A stretch of DNA of 22,411 bases from a virus. Below, one piece after another: positions 13,299 to 20,294 of the stretch. The notes beneath the pieces are model-generated. The model saw only the letters and a program-made list of their open reading frames with translations. It was not told the DNA's origin and made no database searches. The position numbers and the translations under genes were made by a program. The stretch spans positions 1 through 22,411 of the IMG/VR virus record IMGVR_UViG_3300030103_001156. The stretch is one strand, 5' to 3'. How positions within the stretch are numbered: position 1 is the stretch's first letter; every line of letters begins with the position of its first letter.

Positions 13299-13727
13299 TT
13301 ACTTCTTTCCTTTCTTTGATTCTAAAGGAGGCTGACCTACAGGTAGTTGACTTAATCCAGCTGCTGGTAAATATTGTGCTAAAAACATTTGCTCATTTAC
13401 ACCAATCATATCTTGATTTCTTTCTGCAGCTCTTAGATTCTGAGGAACTAATAAACCATTAGCTGGTAAAGGAGATCCTGGTAAATTTAATTTTAAATAT
13501 GAGGCATCTAAATCAGAAGGCATCTTTGCTCCTTCAACAATTCTTGTATCTCCTTCCTTCATTCTTATATTTGCATATTCATCTCTATTACCAGCCGCAA
13601 CTTGAGACATAGTATCCATACCACCAAATCCTATTAACTGTGGAGAGCCTATAGCACCTCCTGCAGTTCCTATACTCTGTAAAAATTTATCTGCTTTTTC
13701 TGTAGCACTGGCTTTTTTGTGTTTCAT
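13299..13727 (-). CDS. Hypothetical head-region protein, 142 aa
   Basis: No family is recognised. It begins with a basic helix (MKHKKASATEKADKFLQS), followed by glycine-rich IGTAGGAIGSPQLIGFGGM. Then come MSQVAAGNRDEYANIRMKEG, a Leu/Pro-rich part (KLNLPGSPLPANGLLVPQ, NLRAAERNQDMIGVN) and a lysine-rich end (ESKKGKK). It has no membrane helix. It is the first gene after the terminator at 13744-13768 and abuts the next gene directly. The shared MKH opening with that gene and the position between scaffold and coat suggest a minor capsid or internal head protein; this is inference. Confidence 0.6.
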   Translation of the reverse strand: MKHKKASATEKADKFLQSIGTAGGAIGSPQLIGFGGMDTMSQVAAGNRDEYANIRMKEGDTRIVEGAKMPSDLDASYLKLNLPGSPLPANGLLVPQNLRAAERNQDMIGVNEQMFLAQYLPAAGLSQLPVGQPPLESKKGKK

Positions 13728-13743
13728 AGTTAGAAAATAAAAT

Positions 13744-13768
13744 GGGGTGAAATTTTAAAAATCACCCC
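13744..13768 (-). terminator. Strong bidirectional hairpin terminator after the scaffold gene
   Basis: GGGGTGA (13744-13750) pairs with TCACCCC (13762-13768) across an 11-base AT-rich loop. On the minus strand the stem is followed by ATTTTATTTT and preceded by seven A; on the plus strand seven T follow. It lies in the 50-base gap between the scaffold stop (13778) and the start of 13299-13727, so it would end or thin the packaging/portal transcript before the head genes. Confidence 0.8.
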
Positions 13769-13777
13769 TTTTTTTAA

Positions 13778-14782
13778 TTATTCCATTACGAGAAGTTTCT
13801 CACGGAATACTTGTGGATTCTGCTGTGCAGCATTTAAGTATCTCCAAGCATTTTGTGGATCTCTATCGGCTGCTCCACCGAAATCTTTCCAGAAGTCCTG
13901 TGAATTTGTAGGAGCTTGTGGCTGTGGAGGAACAGGCATTTGAGGTCTAGCTGGAGCTTGAGCCTGAGCTTGTCCTTGTGCAGCAGCTGGGTTAGGTAGT
14001 TGCTGACCTGCAAAAGTTGGAGCAGCTGGTGCTTCATCTTCTACTGGATAAGGTCCATTCTCTCCAAAGAACTCACATGTATAATCTGCTAAAACATCTG
14101 GATCTGTAAGAATCTTTTCATATGCTTTATGCTCTGTTGACATCTCTTTTAATAAGCCTACTGCTTCTTGTAATTGCTGATTTGTCTGAATTAAAGAATC
14201 TTCAATCTGACAAGCATAGTTATTAAGGATTGCAGGAGCATCTGCACCAAAATGATTAATTACTTCAAGACTTTGCTCGCTTACCCCGTTGGCTAGGAGC
14301 TGGTCGTTGGTTATCTCCTGAGAAGTTTGGGAAGAGTTGTTGGAGTATGCCTGGCTGTTGTTGCTCGAAGGCATATAAGTCTGCTGACCCCCGTTGCTGT
14401 ATGGGGTTGTTTGTTGGTATCCGTAATTGGCTTGGTCGGCTGCTGGAGTCACTGCTGACTGTTGACCCTGGAACGGGAATTGAACTGGTGAACTCAGGAG
14501 TCCCACTACCCTGTTGAATGCGTCCTTGTAAGGGTTCTCCGCTTGTGGAGTTGCCTGCTGTGTCTGGGGCTGATACTGCGTAGGGTTGTATTGGATCCCT
14601 TGTACCCCCATCTGGGCTTGAGCTACTGGAGCTGGAGCCTGTGTTGCCTGTGTTGGGGCTACCCATTGCTGGGAAGTCGCCACGGAAGGAGCTTGGGCTG
14701 CTTGAGGAGCCACGTAGCTGCTCTGCTGGGTCGGGGATGTCTGGGGTGCTGATTGGGTCTGCTGAGCGGTAGCGTCCTGCAT
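13778..14782 (-). CDS. Scaffold-like protein, 334 aa, overlapping the portal gene
   Basis: The N-terminal 172 residues are Gln/Pro/Ala/Ser-rich and disordered-looking (AQQTQSAPQTSPTQQ), with one structured patch (PYKDAFNRVVGLLSSPVQFP). Residues about 175-225 are helical and coiled-coil-like (VINHFGADAPAILNNY, SLIQTNQQLQEAVGLLKEMS). A Pro/Gln-rich linker follows, ending in WKDFGGAADRDPQNAWRYLN and FREKLLVME. An acidic/helical protein of this size between portal and coat is the usual slot of a capsid scaffold. The start is secure: AGAGGT lies five bases before the ATG, and an in-frame TAA sits two codons upstream. The first 518 bases lie inside the portal frame, scaffold being +1 relative to portal. 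A terminator follows the stop. Confidence 0.7.
   Translation of the reverse strand: MQDATAQQTQSAPQTSPTQQSSYVAPQAAQAPSVATSQQWVAPTQATQAPAPVAQAQMGVQGIQYNPTQYQPQTQQATPQAENPYKDAFNRVVGLLSSPVQFPFQGQQSAVTPAADQANYGYQQTTPYSNGGQQTYMPSSNNSQAYSNNSSQTSQEITNDQLLANGVSEQSLEVINHFGADAPAILNNYACQIEDSLIQTNQQLQEAVGLLKEMSTEHKAYEKILTDPDVLADYTCEFFGENGPYPVEDEAPAAPTFAGQQLPNPAAAQGQAQAQAPARPQMPVPPQPQAPTNSQDFWKDFGGAADRDPQNAWRYLNAAQQNPQVFREKLLVME
14265..14782 (-). other. 518-base same-strand dual-coding segment (portal C-terminus / scaffold N-terminus)
   Basis: Both frames stay open through the segment: portal residues 578-749 and scaffold residues 1-172. Scaffold reads +1 relative to portal. GC counted by hand over 14281-14760 is about 55% (266 of 480), against roughly 25-40% in sampled lines elsewhere. 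The portal stop TGA is at 14267-14265. Both encoded segments are low-complexity (Ser/Gly/Pro against Gln/Pro/Ala). Confidence 0.75.
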
Positions 14783-16514
14783 AAGTTACCTCTTTTTGTA
14801 AACTTTCTAATGTTCGATATAAGAATGGAGTTAAGTCCAGTCTGGGGTCAGCTGCCATCGGTAAGTTAGGCTGCTGAGGATGTGGGGTTCGCATTTCCTG
14901 ATTTATTAAGTCAATAAATGCGGAATATGCCCTTTGTACTTCACCTACCATTCTAAACGGAAAACCAGAAAGCATCGCTGCAATTTCGTCGTCAGTTTTT
15001 GAAGGAAATAAGTACTTCAGTGCTTCTATACTATCAACCCCCAATTCTTGAAGGTTTCTAGTGAAGATGGATTGATTGAGTTTATCTTGAGCTGTATCCT
15101 CATAAACAGGACCCATCCATCTCCAAAGAACTGTCCTGTCCCCATCAGGAGCTAGTCCTAATACTCCATCTGGAATTTCTCTTGTTTCTACTGCAGTATC
15201 AATAGCTTGTTGCAGTTTTTGTTCATATTTAATTTTTTGCTTTTCATACTTTTCTAAAGCTTTTGGATCTTCGTCATTTTCTGGTAATTGTGGATATTTT
15301 ATTCCTGAAGTAAAAGCTAAGGATTTTCTGAAAATTTGTTCTTCTTGGAAAATAATTAATTCGAAAACTCTACAAATTCCATACTGGTAAATCTGTAAAC
15401 ATTTTTTCTTAGCTGTCGCACTTACACGACCATAAGCAGATTTAATTTCTGTAGCCGTTACGTTAGTAATACTTAAATCATCTATTCCTCCAAGAGCCAA
15501 TCTAATCTCACTTCTAAGTTGTTCTGAAAATCTAGCTTGATCAGAACTAACAGCATTTGGAGTTATGAATCCTACTCTGTCAGATGGCTCTAAATTAGCG
15601 ATAACTCTTGGAACTCTCATTCCACTACCTGGTCTTCCTGCATACCCTGGCTGTTGTCTTGTTATTGGATCTTGCTTATAAGTAGAACTAAATAGATCAA
15701 CATTTGAAGCAAAACCTGATTGACTAGATATACTTGGTCTTTGTGCTGTTTCAGAGTCGCTTTCTACAATGTCTTGTTTTGGTCTAGATGATAGAAGAGT
15801 TGGATTACCAAAGAATGATAAGTTTGCTCTTATATTTTTTACCATCTCATCATGAGCAGTAATTTGATTAGCAATAAAATCAAACTCTCCTGAACCATCA
15901 GTTCCAAATGCGTCAGGATTATTAAACACTTCAACACATGGAATAAACTCCATCGTATTTTCTACAACTTTTTTATCAAAAGTCGCAAAATTTGTATTTT
16001 CCTGATCAAACTTTATTTCTTGTTCTGCATGATATTCTTCTATTTCTGTAGCAGTAATTTTTAATCTCATATATCTTTTATCTGTATTTAATCCCACTCC
16101 AGAAAAACCCTTTGAAGATTTAACCTTATATGGATAAATAATTACTACTTCCTCTAGCTCCCCTTCAGGAGAATAATATGTTCTATAAGAATCTTTATTA
16201 AACCAATAAATTCTATAAGATTTTTTAGTAGGTCTTATATAAAATAATCCTTTTCCATATGCTAAGAATCTATCCCATATTGCATCTAATCTTGCATCTA
16301 ATTGATTAAACTTTATAACCTGCTGAATAAAATCAAATCTCTGTGTTCCAAAATTATCTTGTTGTGGATAAAACTCAACTCCCTGTCTTATACCAAACAT
16401 CTTCATTTGGGATAAGTGAGAACTGACCAGCATCGTATCAGCTGATCCTTTACCGTCACGAGTAATGACGGACTTAATCATTTCATCAAGAACAGCTTTA
16501 CTATTACTCTCCAT
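14265..16514 (-). CDS. Portal protein with C-terminal extension, 749 aa
   Basis: A head-tail portal forms the ring through which DNA is packaged. Evidence is the position after the large terminase and before scaffold and coat, the length, and motifs. Those are LDARLDAIWDRFLAYGKGLF at about 94-113 with YWFNKDSYRTYYSPEGELEE after it, IPCVEVFNNPDAFG, a helical stem region (ITAHDEMVKNIRANLSFFGN), DLSITNVTATEIKSAYGRVS and a long C-terminal helix (QKIKYEQKLQQAIDTAVETR). Residues 578-749 are a Ser/Gly/Pro-rich, probably disordered extension that overlaps the scaffold gene. Without it the protein would be about 577 residues, a common portal size. AAAGGA eight bases before the ATG is a good ribosome site. 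The family is not more closely named. Confidence 0.8.
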   Translation of the reverse strand: MESNSKAVLDEMIKSVITRDGKGSADTMLVSSHLSQMKMFGIRQGVEFYPQQDNFGTQRFDFIQQVIKFNQLDARLDAIWDRFLAYGKGLFYIRPTKKSYRIYWFNKDSYRTYYSPEGELEEVVIIYPYKVKSSKGFSGVGLNTDKRYMRLKITATEIEEYHAEQEIKFDQENTNFATFDKKVVENTMEFIPCVEVFNNPDAFGTDGSGEFDFIANQITAHDEMVKNIRANLSFFGNPTLLSSRPKQDIVESDSETAQRPSISSQSGFASNVDLFSSTYKQDPITRQQPGYAGRPGSGMRVPRVIANLEPSDRVGFITPNAVSSDQARFSEQLRSEIRLALGGIDDLSITNVTATEIKSAYGRVSATAKKKCLQIYQYGICRVFELIIFQEEQIFRKSLAFTSGIKYPQLPENDEDPKALEKYEKQKIKYEQKLQQAIDTAVETREIPDGVLGLAPDGDRTVLWRWMGPVYEDTAQDKLNQSIFTRNLQELGVDSIEALKYLFPSKTDDEIAAMLSGFPFRMVGEVQRAYSAFIDLINQEMRTPHPQQPNLPMAADPRLDLTPFLYRTLESLQKEVTYAGRYRSADPISTPDIPDPAEQLRGSSSSPSSFRGDFPAMGSPNTGNTGSSSSSSSPDGGTRDPIQPYAVSAPDTAGNSTSGEPLQGRIQQGSGTPEFTSSIPVPGSTVSSDSSSRPSQLRIPTNNPIQQRGSADLYAFEQQQPGILQQLFPNFSGDNQRPAPSQRGKRAKS
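14788..14793 (-). promoter_or_regulatory. Shine-Dalgarno AGAGGT for the scaffold gene, inside the portal gene
   Basis: Read on the minus strand, AGAGGT (with an A-run before it) lies five bases before the ATG at 14782, within portal codons KEVTY. An in-frame TAA sits two codons before the ATG. Together they mark this ATG as the real scaffold start. Confidence 0.7.
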
Positions 16515-16522
16515 TAATTAGA

Positions 16523-16528
16523 TCCTTT
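16523..16528 (-). promoter_or_regulatory. Shine-Dalgarno AAAGGA for the portal gene
   Basis: Read on the minus strand, AAAGGA lies eight bases before the portal ATG at 16514, in the 16-base gap after the AbrB-like gene. Confidence 0.6.
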
Positions 16529-16530
16529 TG

Positions 16531-16716
16531 CTATTGGTCAATGACATAACCAGCATGTAAACGCTTTAAAGTAATTACATCTCCTTCAACTTCAACATCA
16601 AACCTTTCATTTGGTTGAAGTGCCATGTCATGACATAGCTCATCAGGTAAAGAAATTACAGCTGAACCATAAGCATCTTGCTCAAGCTCAAGTTTGTAAA
16701 AAGTTGGTTCTGGCAT
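16531..16716 (-). CDS. AbrB/MazE-like swapped-hairpin protein, 61 aa
   Basis: The 61 residues are a single SpoVT-AbrB-like unit: LELEQDAYGSAVISLPDELC (about 9-28), then DMALQPNERFDVEVEGDVIT (about 30-49) and LKRL. This matches the pattern of strand, G-x-hydrophobic, LP.EL, hydrophobic loop, D/E-x-hydrophobic strand and L.L shared by AbrB and MazE antitoxin N-terminal domains. These dimerise and bind DNA. The basic residues that usually contact DNA are few here and the protein is acidic. It sits between terminase large subunit (24-base gap) and portal (16-base gap), an unusual place for a regulator. It could be a late-gene repressor, an antitoxin remnant or a structural use of the fold. Confidence 0.6.
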   Translation of the reverse strand: MPEPTFYKLELEQDAYGSAVISLPDELCHDMALQPNERFDVEVEGDVITLKRLHAGYVIDQ

Positions 16717-16740
16717 TGTTAGTACTTCTAGTTTAAATCC

Positions 16741-18264
16741 TCAATACTCTAACTCAAGTTTTCCACGAGTCATTAACCCATTACATAGCCAAACTAAAGC
16801 GTCTACGCAATCATCATGTGAGCTAACCCCAAAATTGACTATCTCATCTGTTAGAGCACCAAACTTACGATACTTATTAAAAATAATTTTTCTTTGTTCA
16901 AAAAGTCCCATAATTCCACGAAATCTTGCAACTTTATCTCCTCGAAAACCTTTTACTGGATGCCAAATCAAATTATATAGACCTTGTTCTGTTTGACATA
17001 TTCTTTTAAAGTCTGCTTCTAAGGAAGCTTGATAGGCAACTGCTTCAGACCATATATGTAATGAAGTTCCTGTAGGGAAATAATTTTTTCCATCTTTCAT
17101 AATTACTCCCCACTCTTCCATCATTTCCATTAAAAGTTCTAATTTTTCTAAATTTCCCATCACCCTAACTCGTTTGCAATCTATAATATGGACTTTATCT
17201 TTTACTCGACCACCCATAACAAAAACTGTATAGTCATTTCTTTCTCTAACTCCAGCAGATAAATCTACTCCGACTCCTAAAGCATCAAAATCTGTAGATA
17301 TAGTTCCCTTAACAATTAAATCTGGAGATAAAGATAATTCACTAGTTTGAACAACTTGATTCTGATATTGAAAACTAAAAGCTACTGGAGCAATTCTTCT
17401 TCTTTGACTTAAATAATCTAAAGACCACATGTCAGGCCAGTATGATATTTCTTCTCCTTCTTTATCTACAGTTATTGCAGATTGTACTATTTGTTTCCAA
17501 CCATTAGCAGGAAGAAAAGTACTACTATGAATATCGTCATGTCTAAACCTAGTTCCTAAACAAATGGCTCTTGCACCTTCAAACATAGTAGGAACAATAA
17601 CGGCATTCCAGTTATCTTCCATAGCTTGGCGAATATCTTTATTTTTAATATCATCAGCACTTTTTATTGCGTCATCAATTATGCAGAGATGAGATCTTTT
17701 TGATGTAACAGCACCTTTTAGTCCTGCACAACAAACACTAAATTCTTCTTCACCAGTAGATTTTATTCCTGCAAACTTCCAATCAATACTCCAATATTCA
17801 TTTGAATTTATTCCTTTAGCAATTTTTACCATAGGAAAAATTTCTTTATAAACTTTACTTTCATCAATTATTCTTTTTATTGCTGCACTCTTTGGTCTAG
17901 CTACATCGACGGTGTATGAAATATATAAAATTTTTAAAGGCATTTTATTTAAAGCATGTATGCCAATAGACCATGCTGTATATAAGCCTAATACGGTAGA
18001 TTTAGCAGATCCTCTAGGAGCCAGTATGTCAATATTGGGACCAGCAATACTTTTTAGACATTCACTATCATCTCCTGTGCAAAGATATTTGTGCCACTCA
18101 AGGTGGTGTTTCGCAGGAGGTTTTCCCCCTACAACATCACAAAAATATGCAAAATTTTTTCTAGCTTTTTCTACATCAACATTAGAAGTTTTCTTAACTA
18201 CTTGTTGTTTTGCAGCTGCCCTGGCTGTACGCCTGTAGACACTGTAAATACTTGTACCTGCCAT
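16741..18264 (-). CDS. Terminase large subunit (ATPase and nuclease), 507 aa
   Basis: The large terminase pumps DNA into the procapsid through the portal and cuts concatemers. The ATPase half shows the Walker A motif APRGSAKST at 82-90, the Walker B LCIIDD at 193-198 and the coupling motif LGTRF at 236-240. The nuclease half shows the expected acidic triad: D334 in GVDLSAG, E408 in WSEAVAYQ and D485 in HDDCVDALVWL. Length is normal for the family. Residues 1-60 (ARKNFAYFCDVV, AKHHLEWHKYL) form the usual N-terminal lead-in. The ATG has no clear Shine-Dalgarno and follows the putative small terminase stop by 24 bases. Every catalytic element is present, so the gene should be functional. Confidence 0.93.
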   Translation of the reverse strand: MAGTSIYSVYRRTARAAAKQQVVKKTSNVDVEKARKNFAYFCDVVGGKPPAKHHLEWHKYLCTGDDSECLKSIAGPNIDILAPRGSAKSTVLGLYTAWSIGIHALNKMPLKILYISYTVDVARPKSAAIKRIIDESKVYKEIFPMVKIAKGINSNEYWSIDWKFAGIKSTGEEEFSVCCAGLKGAVTSKRSHLCIIDDAIKSADDIKNKDIRQAMEDNWNAVIVPTMFEGARAICLGTRFRHDDIHSSTFLPANGWKQIVQSAITVDKEGEEISYWPDMWSLDYLSQRRRIAPVAFSFQYQNQVVQTSELSLSPDLIVKGTISTDFDALGVGVDLSAGVRERNDYTVFVMGGRVKDKVHIIDCKRVRVMGNLEKLELLMEMMEEWGVIMKDGKNYFPTGTSLHIWSEAVAYQASLEADFKRICQTEQGLYNLIWHPVKGFRGDKVARFRGIMGLFEQRKIIFNKYRKFGALTDEIVNFGVSSHDDCVDALVWLCNGLMTRGKLELEY

Positions 18265-18288
18265 AAACGTAGCTTAGCGTACTTTTGC

Positions 18289-18774
18289 TTAAGATTCTTC
18301 CTGAAGAATTTTTGTCCAGACTCCCATTGATGCTTCCTGTAAAGGTCCTTCAATAGGATCATCTCTGAAGATAGATAACATCTCACGTAATGCTCTGTCA
18401 GCACCAGCTAAAATCAAGCCTTGTTTATCTTGTAAAATCTTTTTATCTTCTATTTGTTTTATAGCTCCACGTAATTCTTTTTGAAGCATCGCTATTCTTG
18501 CTGCACCCATATCCTGTTTAACAATTCCCATATCAATTGCATCACGTAATTTATTTATATCAATCTGCATATTATCTATTTCAGATTCTAGAACTACGTT
18601 AAAATTTCGTTTTTTAAATTCTTTCGTAGACCACTCGTTGCATTCCACAACTGTCCCTTGAAAACCTAAAAAACGGGAAAATAAATATATTTGTATTGGA
18701 GAACTTGCTTTTTTACAAAATTCAAGAAAGGATTCACGATCTTTGTTAGATAAAGTCTGAATCCATTTCTTCAT
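18289..18774 (-). CDS. Probable terminase small subunit, 161 aa
   Basis: It directly precedes the large terminase, the usual slot for the DNA-recognition subunit. The N-terminal 50 residues (TLSNKDRESFLEFCKKASSP, QIYLFSRFLGFQGTVVECNE) are compact and helical, ending in EWSTKEFKKRNF, which could be the helix-turn-helix part. Residues about 65-120 are a long amphipathic helix (INKLRDAIDMGIVKQDMGAA, then RIAMLQKELRGAIKQIEDKK) suited to ring oligomerisation. The C-terminus (ALREMLSIFRDDPIEGPLQE) would contact the large subunit. Its ATG overlaps the upstream stop as ATGA (4 bases), so translation is coupled to the 206-residue gene. Assignment is by position, size and helix layout. Confidence 0.55.
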   Translation of the reverse strand: MKKWIQTLSNKDRESFLEFCKKASSPIQIYLFSRFLGFQGTVVECNEWSTKEFKKRNFNVVLESEIDNMQIDINKLRDAIDMGIVKQDMGAARIAMLQKELRGAIKQIEDKKILQDKQGLILAGADRALREMLSIFRDDPIEGPLQEASMGVWTKILQEES

Positions 18775-19391
18775 GTTCTGTATTGGCTCTGAGCCTGTTC
18801 GAAATCTCTATTCTCTTTATAGCGACGGAACATCTCTCTTTGCAAGTCAGTTGTTCTTGTCTCACTACCTGTTTCTCTTATCCCTGCTCTCTGTTCTTCT
18901 CCCTCGACTCTTCTTGTGGCTCTCTGCTCAGAACCTGTTTCTCTTATCCCTGCTCTCTGTTCTTCTCCCTCGACTCTTCTTGTCGCTCTCTGCTCAGAAC
19001 CAGTTTCACGAGTCAAAGCTCTATCTTGTTCTCCTGCTGTCTCTAATCCTCTTCTGTACTGTAAACCAGTTTCTGCAGTCTGGGCACGAGCCTCTTGACC
19101 AGCAACTCTTTGAAGAGCACGATTTTCCTCTGCTGTTTTAGCAACAGTCAATCGGTCTTCGGCAGCAGCAGCCTGACCACGACGTATATCCTGACCAGTA
19201 AAGAATTCTGCATTAGTTCTATCCAATTGAGCACCTAACTCCATATTCAATCTTTGCTGTTTTCCACTTACTTCATTTAAAGCAGATTGACTAGCAAGAG
19301 CTTGAGTTGGAACCTGCGTTGTTGGAGCAGGAGCTGGAGCTGGTGGTGGATATATTATCTGTGGTGGTGGTGGGGATCCTCCTCCCATCAT
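18771..19391 (-). CDS. Pro-rich N-terminus, charged helical repeat protein, 206 aa
   Basis: The protein starts MMGGGSPPPPQIIYPPPAPA, a proline-rich arm, then becomes almost wholly helical and rich in Arg, Glu, Gln and Ala. The last 110 residues contain 22-residue repeats around RETGSEQRATRRVEGEEQRA, two of them nearly identical at the DNA level. The heptad-poor, salt-bridge-rich pattern fits a long single helix. AGAGGT eight bases before the first ATG supports the start; a second ATG follows immediately. The stop overlaps the putative small terminase start as ATGA. Such proteins in marine phages sit with ejection or internal virion genes. I do not recognise a family and infer an internal virion or tail component. 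Confidence 0.65.
   Translation of the reverse strand: MMGGGSPPPPQIIYPPPAPAPAPTTQVPTQALASQSALNEVSGKQQRLNMELGAQLDRTNAEFFTGQDIRRGQAAAAEDRLTVAKTAEENRALQRVAGQEARAQTAETGLQYRRGLETAGEQDRALTRETGSEQRATRRVEGEEQRAGIRETGSEQRATRRVEGEEQRAGIRETGSETRTTDLQREMFRRYKENRDFEQAQSQYRT
18868..18999 (-). repeat. Two tandem 66-bp repeats differing at one base
   Basis: Bases 18868-18933 and 18934-18999 are copies of one 66-base unit, beginning CCTGTTTCTC on the plus strand. They differ at a single position (GGC against CGC in the RATRR codons). The unit encodes 22 residues (RETGSEQRATRRVEGEEQRA plus GI). A third, diverged copy continues to about 19060. The near-identity indicates a recent duplication or ongoing gene conversion, and copy number may vary between relatives. 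Confidence 0.85.
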
Positions 19392-19425
19392 GATGCTGTA
19401 CCTCTCATAACTCTTTTATTTTAGA

Positions 19426-20292
19426 TTAGCCAAATCGACGCTCCATTCCAAGACCTGCAAATCTTGTAGCAGCATCTTGCTGTGCAGCTAAAGCTTTAGC
19501 TTCCTCTGCAAAAGCAGAAGATGCCATTTGTTGTTGTGCTTGTTTTGATAACATTATGTTTTGAATGTTAGATGGCATCATTTCTCTAGCACCTAACATT
19601 GCCTTATCTAGTTCTAATCTTCTTTTAGCTGCATCCTCTAATAACCTTGTATAAATAGGCATTGAAACTGTATTTGAAACTAAAGTTTCTATTGCCTGTT
19701 CTCTTCTCTTCTTTCTATCTAATGGATCTATAACCTCTCTTCTTGAAAGTTCTTCGTCTATAGACTCTTTTCTAATCTCTTCTTTAGAGGGTAATTCTTT
19801 TGGAAAGGCTGTATCTAAAACATTCTCAGCTTTTTTTTGAAATCCTTGAGGTAATAAATATTTGGATAAATCATCTTGATCTATTGTTTTTGAAGTATCA
19901 CTATAGCGACCTTCTCCTAAAATACCTAATTTATCAAAATCAGTAGTATCACGTAGTATTAAATCCGCAAAACTTGCTAAAGGTCTTAATAAATTTTTTG
20001 GTCTATTTTTATCTAATACTGTTCCTTTTTTTGTAGGATCTAAAAAACCACCCTGATAAAATTCAGTACCTTCTGGTAACTCTGAATGACCAAATTCTTT
20101 TTTTAATTGATTAAGAGTAAGACCATCAAAATCTTGTAAAGGAGTATCTAATCCAACTCCATAAAAATCTTTGATATCTTTAAGAGTTTTGAAATTTTTA
20201 GGTCTTTTTACGTTTTCGTCATCAATCTCAAAAGTTTGATTCACTCGTGCACCATTTGAGAAATCAGTTCCAGATAATGTATGCTTTGACAT
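19426..20292 (-). CDS. Hypothetical virion-operon protein, 288 aa
   Basis: No family is recognised. It opens MSKHTLSGTDFSNGARVNQ, then FKTLKDIKDFYGVGLDTP and LNQLKKEFGHSELPEG. A charged region rich in Arg, Asp and Glu follows (about residues 145-205: KEEIRKESIDEELSRREVID, PLDRKKRREQAIETL). The last 80 residues are helical and Ala/Gln/Met-rich (AMLGAREMMPSNIQNIMLSK). It starts with the same five residues (MSKHT) as the gene at 21141-21653, perhaps a shared peptide. The ATG follows the upstream stop by two bases (TAATTATG) without a Shine-Dalgarno sequence. I infer an internal or ejection protein from the company it keeps. Confidence 0.6.
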   Translation of the reverse strand: MSKHTLSGTDFSNGARVNQTFEIDDENVKRPKNFKTLKDIKDFYGVGLDTPLQDFDGLTLNQLKKEFGHSELPEGTEFYQGGFLDPTKKGTVLDKNRPKNLLRPLASFADLILRDTTDFDKLGILGEGRYSDTSKTIDQDDLSKYLLPQGFQKKAENVLDTAFPKELPSKEEIRKESIDEELSRREVIDPLDRKKRREQAIETLVSNTVSMPIYTRLLEDAAKRRLELDKAMLGAREMMPSNIQNIMLSKQAQQQMASSAFAEEAKALAAQQDAATRFAGLGMERRFG

Positions 20293-20294
20293 AA

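Noticed and set aside
13834-14037. 67-codon frame inside the scaffold gene
   Set aside because: Leu/Gln-rich shadow from CAG/CTG-type codons. Unlike the portal/scaffold case there is no Shine-Dalgarno sequence or flanking evidence.
12-18559. TATAAATA octamers on the minus strand as a T4-type late promoter system (12-19, 4626-4633, 10605-10612, 18552-18559)
   Set aside because: Three of four lie inside genes, the number is close to chance in AT-rich DNA, and no T4-type late regulators are visible. Only the intergenic one is kept, as a weak candidate.
18868-18999. Tandem repeats as a CRISPR array
   Set aside because: The units are adjacent with no spacers and encode a protein repeat in frame.
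18773-19141. Plus-strand open frames over the 66-bp repeats
   Set aside because: They are the reverse of the charged repeat codons and give Leu/Ser/Phe-rich nonsense. The minus frame has a Shine-Dalgarno sequence and couples to the next gene.
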